Of a DNA stretch of 57,940 nt, positions 24,658 through 33,703 are shown in pieces. Position numbers and translations under genes: made by a program. This DNA comes from BRH-c54 sp036567945 (GTDB lineage Bacteria > Bacteroidota > Bacteroidia > Flavobacteriales_E > Vicingaceae), in contig DATCTM010000119.1 in the NCBI GenBank assembly GCA_036567945.1, forward strand, positions 1 to 57,940, read 5' to 3'. The notes beneath the pieces were generated by a model. That model had not been told where the DNA came from. It was given only the letters and a program-made list of their open reading frames with translations, and ran no database searches. Numbering within the stretch: position 1 is the stretch's first letter; every line of letters begins with the position of its first letter.

Positions 24658-25953
24658 ATGCTAAAATTCAGCTACCATCTATTTTTCCCTCTTATTTTAC
24701 TAATAAGCACTTCTGTTTTTGCTCAAACTTCTGAAGAAAAAATAAATAACTTAACAGAAGAAATAAACCAACTTGACCAACAAAAAGAACAACTTTACCA
24801 AAAGTTGGAAACCTATAAACTTACAAAGCTTCGTGAAGATTTATATAAATACGGCTTACCTAAAACCAACGATAATGAAGAAATTATTCATCATGCTGCT
24901 ATGAGTTTGGTTTATTCCGAACCACACGAACAAGCCAAATGGGTTGCCCATATTATTTTGCCCGATATTATTAACGGAAAAACAGGTAGGACAAACGATT
25001 TTAGAGAAGACTCGTTAGTTAAAACAGGTTCGGCAACCGAGATAGATTATTTTCTTAAAACTAAAAAGGAAGATGGTAACTATGAGTATGATGGATTTGG
25101 CTACGACAGAGGACATCTAGCTCCTTCAGCAGATTTTAAATGGAGCAAAAAAGCACTTTCAGAATCATATTTTTATTCTAATATGTCACCACAATTAGCA
25201 GAATTTAACAGAGAAAAATGGGGAGAATTGGAAGATATCTTAAGAGGCTACATCTACAACAATCCAACTACACAGCTTTATGTTGTTACCGGTCCATTAT
25301 TAAACGATACGCTTCCTAAAATTGAAAGAAGCGTCAACAAAGTAAGTATCCCAACATATTACTACAAAGTGGTAATGGATTTGAACAACCAAAAAGCCAT
25401 TGGTTTTATAATGCCCAACCAAAAAATTAACTACCCTTTAAACAATTATGCTGTAAGTATTGATGAAGTTGAAGCTGCTACAGGCATTGATTTTTTCTAC
25501 CAATTAGCAGATGAAAAAGAAAATGCATTGGAAAGTCAGAAAAACATCATAGATTGGTTGCCGGAAAAACAAAAAAATGATATCCAACCACTTTACCAAC
25601 CCGACTTGCCTAAAGGTGTCTATAATACCATACAAGCCAAAAGATTAATGGGTAGCAATAGAAAAGTTACTATTGCCGGAACAGTTGTTAGCTCCAAAGA
25701 AACCCGCAACGGACATTTATTTTTAAACTTAGATATTAATTATCCTAACCATATTTTTACCGTTGCTATTTGGAAACAAAATATATTAAACTTTAGTTAT
25801 AATCCACACGACATGCTTTTACACCAAACCATTTATGTAACCGGGAAAATTGCTGATTTTGACGGAATTCCTACCATGATTTTAGATAATGAAAAGGCCA
25901 TTGAAATTCAAGCAAAAGAAAAATACAAGTTGGTAATTGGTGATGAAAATTAA
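24658..25953 (+). CDS. Secreted DNA/RNA non-specific endonuclease with C-terminal OB-like domain
   Basis: 431 aa. Signal peptide (1-22), a short coiled coil (about 25-50), then the beta-beta-alpha-Me nuclease domain (about 65-300) with the catalytic DRGHLAPSADF motif near residue 150, NMSPQ.AEFNR.KW and VVTGPLL. The last 110 residues (about 315-420) have the pattern KVTIAGTVVS...GHLFLNLD.NYP...FTVAIW and YVTGKI.DF.G.PTM.L, which looks like an OB fold. Family members cut DNA and RNA outside the cell with Mg2+. The fused OB-like domain is an inference and could bind nucleic acid. Confidence 0.85.
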   Translation: MLKFSYHLFFPLILLISTSVFAQTSEEKINNLTEEINQLDQQKEQLYQKLETYKLTKLREDLYKYGLPKTNDNEEIIHHAAMSLVYSEPHEQAKWVAHIILPDIINGKTGRTNDFREDSLVKTGSATEIDYFLKTKKEDGNYEYDGFGYDRGHLAPSADFKWSKKALSESYFYSNMSPQLAEFNREKWGELEDILRGYIYNNPTTQLYVVTGPLLNDTLPKIERSVNKVSIPTYYYKVVMDLNNQKAIGFIMPNQKINYPLNNYAVSIDEVEAATGIDFFYQLADEKENALESQKNIIDWLPEKQKNDIQPLYQPDLPKGVYNTIQAKRLMGSNRKVTIAGTVVSSKETRNGHLFLNLDINYPNHIFTVAIWKQNILNFSYNPHDMLLHQTIYVTGKIADFDGIPTMILDNEKAIEIQAKEKYKLVIGDEN

Positions 25954-26012
25954 CATTACCTCTTCTTAATTAATTAAAATTCCTCCAACTATTTTCAATA
26001 ATTACCCATAAA

Positions 26013-26044
26013 AAAATCCTTAGAAGAAGACTCCTAAGGATTTT
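26013..26044 (-). terminator. Terminator after rplS
   Basis: Perfect 11-bp stem AAAATCCTTAG/CTAAGGATTTT with a 10-base loop, 27 bases after the L19 stop, followed by T-rich sequence on the minus strand. It could also serve the converging nuclease gene. Confidence 0.85.
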
Positions 26045-26071
26045 AACCATATCTAAACTATTATTATAAGC

Positions 26072-26428
26072 TTATTTTTTAACCATTTTCTTTTCTCTAA
26101 TACGAGCAGACTTACCTGTTCTTTCTCTTAGATAGAAAATTCTAGCTCTTCTTACATTACCATGTTTGTTCACTTCTATTTTTTCAATAAATGGAGAAGC
26201 AAATGGAAAAACTCTTTCTACACCAATTCCACCAGACATTTTTCTAATAGTAAATGTTTCGTTAGCTCCTGAGTTTCTTCTTTGAAGTACTACTCCTTGA
26301 AAAAACTGAGTTCTTTCTTTATTACCTTCTTTAATTTTATAATATACAGTAATCGTATCTCCTGATTTGAATTCAGGGTATTGATTTATCTGAGACAAAT
26401 CGTTTTCTACAAATTTAATAGCTTCCAT
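26072..26428 (-). CDS. rplS: 50S ribosomal protein L19
   Basis: 118 aa from the ATG at 26428 (MEAIKFVENDL). An upstream in-frame ATG at 26461 would add 11 residues (MQPFLGQKIKD), but these sit at the putative transcription start, and L19 proteins start at or near MEAIKF. Core pattern: F.SGDT(I/V).V.YKI.EG.KER.Q.F.GVV..R, TFTIRK(M)S.G.GVER.FP..SP.I..IEV...G.VRRA..(Y/F)YLR...GK.ARI(R)E. Component of the large subunit. A good promoter lies at 26459-26488. Confidence 0.97.
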   Translation of the reverse strand: MEAIKFVENDLSQINQYPEFKSGDTITVYYKIKEGNKERTQFFQGVVLQRRNSGANETFTIRKMSGGIGVERVFPFASPFIEKIEVNKHGNVRRARIFYLRERTGKSARIREKKMVKK

Positions 26429-26458
26429 ATCTTTTATTTTTTGTCCTAAAAAGGGTTG

Positions 26459-26488
26459 CAAATTTATACATTAAATATTAGTTCACAA
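26459..26488 (-). promoter_or_regulatory. Flavobacterial-type promoter of rplS
   Basis: On the minus strand TTG (26486-26488), 19 bases, then TAAATTTG (26459-26466). This matches the Bacteroidota consensus TTG-N17..23-TAnnTTTG fully. The transcription start would be near 26452, about 24 bases upstream of the ATG at 26428. Confidence 0.75.
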
Positions 26489-26596
26489 GTAATATTTTAA
26501 AAATAATTTTCACGTTTTTACAATTTAGCAAAAATCTTTAAAAATCAACAACTTAGATTATTTTCTAGTCTAACTATTAGTGTGAAAATTACTATT

Positions 26597-26977
26597 TTAT
26601 TGATTTTGCTTGCTATAAGAGGCGTGTTTTATCAATACATCCATAGGTACTATTTCTAAGGTTTTTTCGTTGGTAGCTTCTAACACTACTTTTGGAGCCG
26701 CATCATTTTCATAAGCCTCTAAAAAACGAGCCGCACATAAACACCATTTATCTCCGGGCTTTAATCCTTTAAAGTCCCATTCCGGAACTGGAGTTATTAA
26801 ATCATTTCCTACATTATAAGAAAAATCTAAAAATTCAGCCGTAACCTCAACGCAAACAGTATGTACTCCACTATCTGTTTCATCTGTATTACAACACCCG
26901 TCTCTAAAAAACCCTGTTAACGGATTGTTGCTACAAGCAATTAGTGGTTCTCCGAATATGTTTAGTTGTTTTTCCAT
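26597..26977 (-). CDS. DUF2237 family protein
   Basis: 126 aa from the ATG at 26977 (MEKQLNIFGEPL). The upstream start at 27058 would add 27 residues rich in Lys/Arg that do not look like the family, so the shorter form is preferred. Features: GEPL..CS..P.TGFFRDGCC.T...D.G.HTVC, W.FKGLKPGDKWCLCA.R...A and AP.V.LEATNEKTL. Function unknown; many conserved Cys residues suggest metal or redox. Gene order gives no clear pathway. Confidence 0.85.
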   Translation of the reverse strand: MEKQLNIFGEPLIACSNNPLTGFFRDGCCNTDETDSGVHTVCVEVTAEFLDFSYNVGNDLITPVPEWDFKGLKPGDKWCLCAARFLEAYENDAAPKVVLEATNEKTLEIVPMDVLIKHASYSKQNQ

Positions 26978-27073
26978 TTGTTTAAAATATTTTACATCAC
27001 TCCTATTAGGAGTTCTTGAGTATCTTTTTCGTTGCATTTTTTTAATTAGCACCAGCAAATTTACTTGCTAAAA

Positions 27074-27113
27074 TTAAATGTATAAACACTAAAATTAGTG
27101 TTTATACATTTAA
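27074..27113 (-). terminator. Long AT-rich hairpin after the 27118 gene
   Basis: A perfect 19-bp stem (arm 1 27074-27092, arm 2 27095-27113) with a 2-base loop. It begins 4 bases after the stop of the outer-membrane gene and is followed on the minus strand by a T-containing stretch. Best read as a strong intrinsic terminator. Confidence 0.7.
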
Positions 27114-27117
27114 AATT

Positions 27118-27804
27118 TTAAAACCAATCTTCATTTTTGGTTCTATCACTAACTTTATCCCCAAACTTATAAATTAGTCCTACTCCAAATGAATAAGTAT
27201 GCTCTATGTTAACAACATAACGCCTTCTGGTAAAAACTTGTTCTTCTTGAATATAATTGTATGAACCTTCTACCATCAAAGAAATTTTGTCTCCAAGATC
27301 CATTGTCGCTCCAATTTTTGGTCCAATTGAATACCTTGAAATTACATTGTTGTTATAAATGGTATCTAAATCCGTAGATATGTTAGATGAATAATAATTT
27401 TTAATGACTTTGAAATGATTATATTTTAAAATCCTTGCCCCATAAGTTCCTCCTATATATAGTTTTACTTTATTTTTAATATAAGCGATATTATACCTTC
27501 CTTCTAATAATATAGGGTACATTTTAACCACGTAATATTTATCATATCTAATAATTGAATTATTTAAAGTTAAATAATCTATCTCTCTTATCGGCTTAAA
27601 TGACTCATAGCCAAAAACCATCCCCAAGCTAAATTTTTCCCATTCGTAAAAAACACCTGCTTTTATTCCTGGCAAAGGAGATGAATAATTATTATTTCCA
27701 CTTATTGGTTTAGGAAAGTTTTTATCCATTAGTAAATATGCTCTTACTTGAGCATAACTAGCTTCAATGAGCAAAAAGCTCAATATTAAAAAAATAGCTC
27801 TCAT
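27118..27804 (-). CDS. Outer-membrane beta-barrel-like protein
   Basis: 228 aa. Signal peptide (1-18, ending ...EASYAQ), then alternating hydrophobic strands with Tyr/Phe (GIKAGVFYEWEKFSLGMVFGY, GGTYGARILKY, GPKIGATMDLGDKISLMVEGSYNY, SFGVGLIYKFGDK). This is the pattern of a small barrel of the porin/OmpW type. It starts one base inside the stop of the upstream gene, so the two are coupled, and it is followed by a long hairpin. No specific function recognised. Confidence 0.7.
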   Translation of the reverse strand: MRAIFLILSFLLIEASYAQVRAYLLMDKNFPKPISGNNNYSSPLPGIKAGVFYEWEKFSLGMVFGYESFKPIREIDYLTLNNSIIRYDKYYVVKMYPILLEGRYNIAYIKNKVKLYIGGTYGARILKYNHFKVIKNYYSSNISTDLDTIYNNNVISRYSIGPKIGATMDLGDKISLMVEGSYNYIQEEQVFTRRRYVVNIEHTYSFGVGLIYKFGDKVSDRTKNEDWF

Positions 27805-29468
27805 TATTTGTTTAGATTAAATTTCATCAAACGACTATGGTTACTTTTTGTTATTTCAAAAACTACTGATCCTTCATATTCTGTTACGAAACAAGAAGTA
27901 TTAAACTGACTTACTTTAACATCATTTATTTTATTTGATTTTGAGAAAAAATCTTTTGTTGAATTTCCAGATATTTTGTTAATTGAATACTTAAGTAGCA
28001 CCCCATTCCTTCTATTTTTCAACCTTTTAGGAGGTTTTGAATTATTCAAACTCAAGTTTTTTAAATGGTCATTATAAATAATGTTTATTTTATTTTCATC
28101 TTCAATAATCACCATGTCTTTTCCTAATTTATTATACCCATCGACAGTAATTTGCATATCTGTCTCTTGCTTTTTAACTAATTTGTCTATCCAAGCTAGG
28201 CTTCCATCTTTGTTGATTTTAGTAAAATAGGCACTTTCGAACATCATGTTAAAGTCTTGAATTAGCAATATAGTGGATGAAGCTAAAGGTATAAACCCAC
28301 TTCTATTTACTGTCCTAGATTGTTCTGCCACCAATAATACACTTCCATCTTTTAAAACCTGAACTCTTTCGATTGATAAATTACTAATATATGACTTAAA
28401 TTTATTCTTACCATACCTTCGTTTAATTGACTCTTGAGTGGTTATTGTGGACGCTTTTTCATTAAGGTAAATGATGCTATCAGGAATGATATAGTTTTTA
28501 ATTTCTGAAATAGAATCTTGAGGATTAAACATAAAAAAACCACTTGGATCAGAAAACCTATTATTATACCCTATAAAAGAAGATAATCCTACACATTTAA
28601 CCCCCTCTTCTGTCTGAACAAATTTTACACTATTTGCAGCATAATTAGAATCTATTTTCAACGTGTAGTAATAAGGTGTAGCCGATGATTTTTCAATCTT
28701 ATATAATTCAATCTCAAATGCTTTTTGAAGTTTCGAATCTTTGAACTGCTTATTCTTATTTTCATAAACATTAAAAGCACTATAAATATCTCCTTGATTA
28801 TCAATAGAAAAATCTATACCTTCAATATATTCTATATCGTGCGGCATAGTAATATCTTTTTCCCATTGCAGGTTAAATTCAGCATCAAAAACTTTATAAC
28901 AATAGATAGCTTTTTCTTTTTTAAGCTTATCAATTTTATAAGAAACAGCCATTAACTCATTGTCGTCTGTTAATTTAATTTCAAAATTATTGTAAGATGG
29001 ATATCCGGATTCATAAACTGAAGTTACTTCAAAATCTGTATTGATAAGCAATTTCCCTTTACCTTCAAATGAACATGTGTTAGGGTCAATTTCTCGATAA
29101 TATAAACTTTCTTTGTAATTATTAAAATCACCTTCTCTTAAAGCATAAAACATAAATATTCTATCCTTTATTTTTAATACTTTTTCTAAACTAACCTCTT
29201 TGGTGAACAAATCAAAACTTTCACTTTTTTCTATATCTAAAGTAGATAGATTAAATTTTCTGAGATGTATATTCTTATTGCTTATAAAAATATCGAAAAT
29301 CATATTTTCTTCTTCAAACAAAAAACTCTTATAAAAGGAAATCATTATTGGTTTGGTACCGTAAGCTTCACCATTCATAAGAACTTTATTGTTCTCTAAT
29401 CCTTTCTTCTGTGCAAATAAAATGAAAGTTATTAAAAATAAATTAATAAGGATAAGTGCTTTTTTCAT
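27804..29468 (-). CDS. Secreted protein, possible beta-propeller, unknown function
   Basis: 554 aa. Signal peptide (1-19, ending ...ILFAQ). The body is made of short beta stretches with repeated pieces of the type NKDGSLAWIDKL, LKDGSVLLVAEQ and DFSIDNQGDIYSAF, which resemble blades of a beta-propeller. No catalytic motif was seen. The downstream outer-membrane gene starts in its stop codon (TAATG-type overlap), so the two probably act together. The start is 58 bases downstream of the ABC exporter stop. Confidence 0.65.
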   Translation of the reverse strand: MKKALILINLFLITFILFAQKKGLENNKVLMNGEAYGTKPIMISFYKSFLFEEENMIFDIFISNKNIHLRKFNLSTLDIEKSESFDLFTKEVSLEKVLKIKDRIFMFYALREGDFNNYKESLYYREIDPNTCSFEGKGKLLINTDFEVTSVYESGYPSYNNFEIKLTDDNELMAVSYKIDKLKKEKAIYCYKVFDAEFNLQWEKDITMPHDIEYIEGIDFSIDNQGDIYSAFNVYENKNKQFKDSKLQKAFEIELYKIEKSSATPYYYTLKIDSNYAANSVKFVQTEEGVKCVGLSSFIGYNNRFSDPSGFFMFNPQDSISEIKNYIIPDSIIYLNEKASTITTQESIKRRYGKNKFKSYISNLSIERVQVLKDGSVLLVAEQSRTVNRSGFIPLASSTILLIQDFNMMFESAYFTKINKDGSLAWIDKLVKKQETDMQITVDGYNKLGKDMVIIEDENKINIIYNDHLKNLSLNNSKPPKRLKNRRNGVLLKYSINKISGNSTKDFFSKSNKINDVKVSQFNTSCFVTEYEGSVVFEITKSNHSRLMKFNLNK

Positions 29469-29525
29469 TATATTAGTTCGTTTTTGATATATACTTTTAA
29501 AAAAAGCAATAATACCATTATTACT

Positions 29526-31331
29526 TTAATCTCTCTTATTATTTTCTGCTTCCTCCATTAATTGTTTTTCGTGCATTTTATAATAAGCTCCTTTGGCATT
29601 AAGCAACTCATTGTGTGTACCAAACTCTACCATTTTTCCTTCTTCCAACACTACAATTTTATCTGCATTTCTAACTGTTGAAACTCTATGACTAACAATA
29701 ATGGAAGTTTTATTTTCCATCACTCTTTTTAAGTTGTTTAAAATAGCATCTTCAGTTTCTGTATCTACAGCCGACAAACAATCATCAAAAATTAAAATCT
29801 TTGGCGATTTTATAATGGCTCTAGCTATTGAAATACGTTGTTTTTGTCCACCTGACAAAGTTACTCCTCTTTCTCCCACTCTTGTTTTAAATCCTTTATC
29901 AAATTCTTTTATACTAGCATAAATAACAGCATCTTTGGCTGCTTGCTCTATTATCTCTTTTTCAGGTAATCTGTTTTTATAGCCAAAAGCTATATTATTT
30001 TCAATAGTATCAGAAAATAAAAACACATCTTGAGGAACATACCCCACATTTTCTCTAAAATGATTTAAATTGATTTCTTTAATGTTTTTATTATCTATCA
30101 AAATTGCTCCTTCGTTTAAGTCATAATTTCTTAATAAAAGGTTTACTACAGTAGATTTTCCTGAACCTGTCCTCCCAACAATCGCTAATGTTTCTCCTTG
30201 TTTTACTTTAAAAGAAATGTTTTTCAATGCATTTATTCCTGATTCGGGATAGGTAAACGAAACGTTATTAAATTCAATATCACCTTTTACTTCCTCTATT
30301 TTATCTGTTGGATTTTTAATTTTGGATTTCGTGTTTAAGAATTCATTTATTCTCTCCTGAGATGCTGATGCTCTTTGAATAATTGAAGAGACCCACCCTA
30401 TTGCTGTTACCGGCCAGGTTAGCATATTAATATAAATTACAAACTCCAAAATATTTCCCTTGGTAATGTTTCCGGCAATGTACTCTTGTCCGCCAATGTA
30501 AATGGTAAAAATGGTACTCAACCCAATTAACAACAACATAGTTGGAGCAAAATAAGCGTTAGTTCTTACCAAATTCATAGAAAGGCTTCGGTAATTTTCA
30601 TTTTGTTTATTCAGTTCTTTATTAAAATAATCTTCTTTTACAAAAGACTTAATAATTCTAATTCCAGAATAAGTTTCTTGCGTAAGCGTTGTAATATCTG
30701 ATAATTTAGCTTGCACTTTTGAACTTTGCTTATTAATTACATTACTCACATAATAAATAATGATAGACAAAATTGGTAACGGAATAAGTGAATACATCGT
30801 AAGTTTTACACTAATGGAAAACATAATAGGTACAACAATTACAAACAATACAATTAAATTTAAACTGTACATAATTCCCGGTCCCAAATACATTCTTACT
30901 TTGGTAACATCTTCACTAATACGGTTCATAATATCACCTGTATTATTAGATTTATAAAAAGAAGCATCTAAATCTTGATAATGGTTATACACCTCATTTT
31001 TTAAATCATATTCTACCAAACGAGACATGATAATAATAGTTTGACGCATAAAAAAAGTAAAAGCACCTTTTATTATTGCCGCAATAAACACAATGGCTCC
31101 ATAAATTAAAACTACTTTGGTAAGCGGAATTCCATCCATGTATTCTGTTAAAAAAGAAGTATCTGTAATTTCAATTCCTTTAAGTTTTGCCTCAACTAAA
31201 TCTAATGCTTCTCTTATAAGCTGTGCAGGATAAACCGCAAAAATATTTGACAATACAATAAATACAAATCCAAACAACAACCTGTATTTATATTTGAACA
31301 AATATTTATTAAGGTATTTAAGCGACTTCAT
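29526..31331 (-). CDS. ABC transporter, fused permease and ATPase
   Basis: 601 aa. N-terminal six-helix export fold (about 20-320), then an ATPase domain (about 350-590) with Walker A GRTGSGKST near 390, Q-loop YVPQDVFLF, signature LSGGQKQR near 497, Walker B KILIFDD near 514, and the switch His in SHRVSTV. A homodimeric or heterodimeric exporter of MdlB/MsbA type; the substrate cannot be read from sequence. The gene is divergent from the amino acid dehydrogenase, across 164 bases. Confidence 0.92.
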   Translation of the reverse strand: MKSLKYLNKYLFKYKYRLLFGFVFIVLSNIFAVYPAQLIREALDLVEAKLKGIEITDTSFLTEYMDGIPLTKVVLIYGAIVFIAAIIKGAFTFFMRQTIIIMSRLVEYDLKNEVYNHYQDLDASFYKSNNTGDIMNRISEDVTKVRMYLGPGIMYSLNLIVLFVIVVPIMFSISVKLTMYSLIPLPILSIIIYYVSNVINKQSSKVQAKLSDITTLTQETYSGIRIIKSFVKEDYFNKELNKQNENYRSLSMNLVRTNAYFAPTMLLLIGLSTIFTIYIGGQEYIAGNITKGNILEFVIYINMLTWPVTAIGWVSSIIQRASASQERINEFLNTKSKIKNPTDKIEEVKGDIEFNNVSFTYPESGINALKNISFKVKQGETLAIVGRTGSGKSTVVNLLLRNYDLNEGAILIDNKNIKEINLNHFRENVGYVPQDVFLFSDTIENNIAFGYKNRLPEKEIIEQAAKDAVIYASIKEFDKGFKTRVGERGVTLSGGQKQRISIARAIIKSPKILIFDDCLSAVDTETEDAILNNLKRVMENKTSIIVSHRVSTVRNADKIVVLEEGKMVEFGTHNELLNAKGAYYKMHEKQLMEEAENNKRD

Positions 31332-31390
31332 TGAGAAAAAAATTAACCATTATAAATTGAAGAAAAAAAGCTGTATTAACAAGAAAACAC

Positions 31391-31398
31391 TAATTTTG
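31391..31398 (+). promoter_or_regulatory. Candidate -7 element for the dehydrogenase gene
   Basis: TAATTTTG matches TAnnTTTG. It lies about 98 bases upstream of the ATG at 31496, in the divergent gap. No good -33 TTG at 17-23 bases was seen, so this is suggestive only. Confidence 0.4.
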
Positions 31399-31495
31399 GA
31401 GCCTGATAATATCCTTCTTTTATTAAATACAAAATTAGGGATTAATATTAGAAACTAAACACGAAACAAACTCATTAAATAATAAAATAAAAGAC

Positions 31496-32584
31496 ATGAC
31501 AGCAGTTAAAGAACAAGCATTTGCTGAAAATCCGGTCATAAGCCATATGACTACCACCGACCATGAACAGTTAGTTTTTTGCCAAGATAATGCAACAGGC
31601 TTAAAAGCTATTATTGCTATCCATAACACCACTTTAGGCCCTGCTTTAGGTGGAACAAGAATGTGGATGTATAATAATGAAACTGAAGCCATCAACGATG
31701 TACTAAGGCTTTCTAGAGGAATGTCTTACAAAAATAGCTTGGCAGGTTTGAACCTTGGTGGTGGAAAGGCTGTTATCATTGGTGATTCAAGAACTCAAAA
31801 AAATGAAGCTTTATTCAGAAGGTTTGGAAAATTTGTAAATTCACTTGGTGGCAAATATATTACTGCCGAAGATGTTGGAATTTCTCCTCAGGATATGACT
31901 TGGGTAAATATGGAAACTAACCATGTTGCCGGATTACCCGGAAAAAGTGGCGATCCTTCTCCTGTTACTGCTTATGGTGTTTATGTAGGTATGAAAGCTG
32001 CTGCTAAAGCTCAATTTGGTAGCGATTCATTAGCAGGTAAAAAAATTGCTGTGCAAGGTGTTGGTCATGTTGGACAATATTTAGTAGAACACTTAACTAA
32101 AGAAGGTGCTAACATTTTTATCTCTGATATTCACGAAGCTACCTTAAAAAATATTGCTCAAAAATTTGGTTCACAAGTAGTAGGTTTAGACGAAATTTAT
32201 GATTTAGACATGGACATTTACGCTCCCTGTGCATTGGGTGCAACTATAAATGACGATACTTTATCTCGTTTAAAATGTAGCATAATTGCCGGTGCAGCCA
32301 ATAACCAATTAAAAGACGAAAGAAAACATGGCGAAGCTGTAATGCAAAAAGGGATGGTTTACACTCCTGATTTTATGTTGAATGCAGGTGGTGTTATTAA
32401 TTGCTATGCCGAAGTAAAAGAACTTTCTCCTGAATGGGCAATGGCTAAAGCAGAAGATATTTATAACACTACAGCCACTATAATTAAACGTTCTCAAGAT
32501 GAGAATATACCAACTTATGCTATTGCTAATAAAATGGCAGAAGAACGTATTGAAGCTATAGGTAAAATAAAACTTTCGTTTTAA
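31496..32584 (+). CDS. Glu/Leu/Phe/Val dehydrogenase (leucine dehydrogenase type)
   Basis: 362 aa, the length of octameric leucine/phenylalanine dehydrogenases rather than glutamate dehydrogenases (about 450). Conserved points: LGGTRMWMY, the catalytic Lys region LNLGGGKAVI near residue 90, ITAEDVG, an NAD-binding Rossmann motif GVGHVGQYL near 190, and PCALGATIN and NAGGVIN. It would deaminate branched-chain amino acids with NAD. Leucine use also fits the MCC-like carboxylase in this window. A strong terminator follows (32605-32639). Confidence 0.92.
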   Translation: MTAVKEQAFAENPVISHMTTTDHEQLVFCQDNATGLKAIIAIHNTTLGPALGGTRMWMYNNETEAINDVLRLSRGMSYKNSLAGLNLGGGKAVIIGDSRTQKNEALFRRFGKFVNSLGGKYITAEDVGISPQDMTWVNMETNHVAGLPGKSGDPSPVTAYGVYVGMKAAAKAQFGSDSLAGKKIAVQGVGHVGQYLVEHLTKEGANIFISDIHEATLKNIAQKFGSQVVGLDEIYDLDMDIYAPCALGATINDDTLSRLKCSIIAGAANNQLKDERKHGEAVMQKGMVYTPDFMLNAGGVINCYAEVKELSPEWAMAKAEDIYNTTATIIKRSQDENIPTYAIANKMAEERIEAIGKIKLSF

Positions 32585-32604
32585 AATAATTCAATTTCAT
32601 CACT

Positions 32605-32639
32605 CACCTCCTTCAAACGAGAAGGAGGTGTTTTTTTTT
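32605..32639 (+). terminator. Strong terminator after the dehydrogenase gene
   Basis: Perfect 10-bp stem CACCTCCTTC/GAAGGAGGTG, 6-base loop, then nine T. It lies about 20 bases after the stop. Confidence 0.93.
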
Positions 32640-32662
32640 AATCTTGACTTTAAACTTGATAA

Positions 32663-33610
32663 ATGATTAGCAGAAGGTATTTACGAATAAAAACATTTCA
32701 AGCACTTTATGCTTACTTCCACTCGGGAAGCGACAATCAACAAAAAATAGAAAAAGATCTCTTTCATAGTTTTGAAAGAATGCACGATTTGTATCTTTTA
32801 TTCCTAACTATTGGTGATGAACTTATTCATTATTCTAAGCTTAAAAACGAAGAAGCCAAACAAAAAAGATTGCCTTCAGCCGAGGATTTAAATCCTAACA
32901 CAAAATTTATAGACAATGCAGTTTTTAAAATTCTAAGTGAAAACACTAAACTAAAAACAGCAATAAACAATAAAAAACTGTTGTGGAGTAACGATCAGGA
33001 GTTATTAGTAAAACTAATGAACTTTATGAGAAAACACCCTGTTTATGAAGAGTACATGTCAACTAAAAACAGCAGTTTTGAAGAAGATAAGAAGTTTGCC
33101 GTAGCTATTTTCAAAAAAATTATTGCCGAAAACGATTTTTTCATTTCTGAAATAAGCGAAAAAAGTATTTATTGGGGCTACGATGAAATAGACTTTGTAT
33201 TGAGTATGGTAATTAAAACCATCAAAAAAATTGATGCAAAAGGAGATAATTCAGCTATTATAATGCCTGTTTACAGTGATGAAGAAGACGATATTGAGTT
33301 TGTGAAAACGCTTTTTAGGGAAACCATAAAAAATGAAGCTGAAAATGCTCAACTAATTGCCAATAAAACCAAAAATTGGGAAATTGAAAGAATTGCTATG
33401 GTAGATATTTTGTTAATGAAAATGGCATTGACAGAATTAACTGCTTTCAAGTCTATTCCGGTAAAAGTTACCTTAAACGAATACATCGATTTATCTAAAG
33501 GTTATAGTACTCCTAAAAGTAAAATTTTCGTGAATGGAATTCTTGACAAACTAATTGACGATCTCACTACAAGCGGTGAAATAAAGAAAACCGGCAGAGG
33601 ACTAATGTAG
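32663..33610 (+). CDS. nusB: Transcription antitermination factor NusB
   Basis: 315 aa, twice the size of E. coli NusB (139 aa) but usual for Bacteroidota, where a helical N-terminal extension precedes the NusB domain. Start MISRRYLRIKTFQALYAY matches RR..R....Q.LYA. The C-terminal part has WEIERIAMVDILLMKMALTEL and IPVKVTLNEYIDLSK.YSTPKSK.FVNGILD. It binds boxA RNA with NusE in rRNA antitermination. It converges with the thioredoxin gene. Confidence 0.95.
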   Translation: MISRRYLRIKTFQALYAYFHSGSDNQQKIEKDLFHSFERMHDLYLLFLTIGDELIHYSKLKNEEAKQKRLPSAEDLNPNTKFIDNAVFKILSENTKLKTAINNKKLLWSNDQELLVKLMNFMRKHPVYEEYMSTKNSSFEEDKKFAVAIFKKIIAENDFFISEISEKSIYWGYDEIDFVLSMVIKTIKKIDAKGDNSAIIMPVYSDEEDDIEFVKTLFRETIKNEAENAQLIANKTKNWEIERIAMVDILLMKMALTELTAFKSIPVKVTLNEYIDLSKGYSTPKSKIFVNGILDKLIDDLTTSGEIKKTGRGLM

Positions 33611-33642
33611 GTTTGGCGTTTCAAGTTTAAATCAAACAATAA

Positions 33643-33674
33643 AAAAGCTGCTCAGATTACTCCGAGCAGCTTTT
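33643..33674. terminator. Bidirectional terminator between nusB and thioredoxin genes
   Basis: Perfect 11-bp stem AAAAGCTGCTC/GAGCAGCTTTT with a 10-base loop, in the middle of a 93-base convergent gap. A/T tails on both sides suit both directions. Confidence 0.9.
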
Positions 33675-33703
33675 AAAACAATTAACTAAAATTTAAAAAC
33701 TTA

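Noticed and set aside
26429..26461. Upstream start for rplS
   Set aside because: Adds 11 residues not found in L19 and overlaps the probable transcription start.
26978..27058. Upstream start for the DUF2237 protein
   Set aside because: Adds 27 Lys/Arg-rich residues unlike the family.
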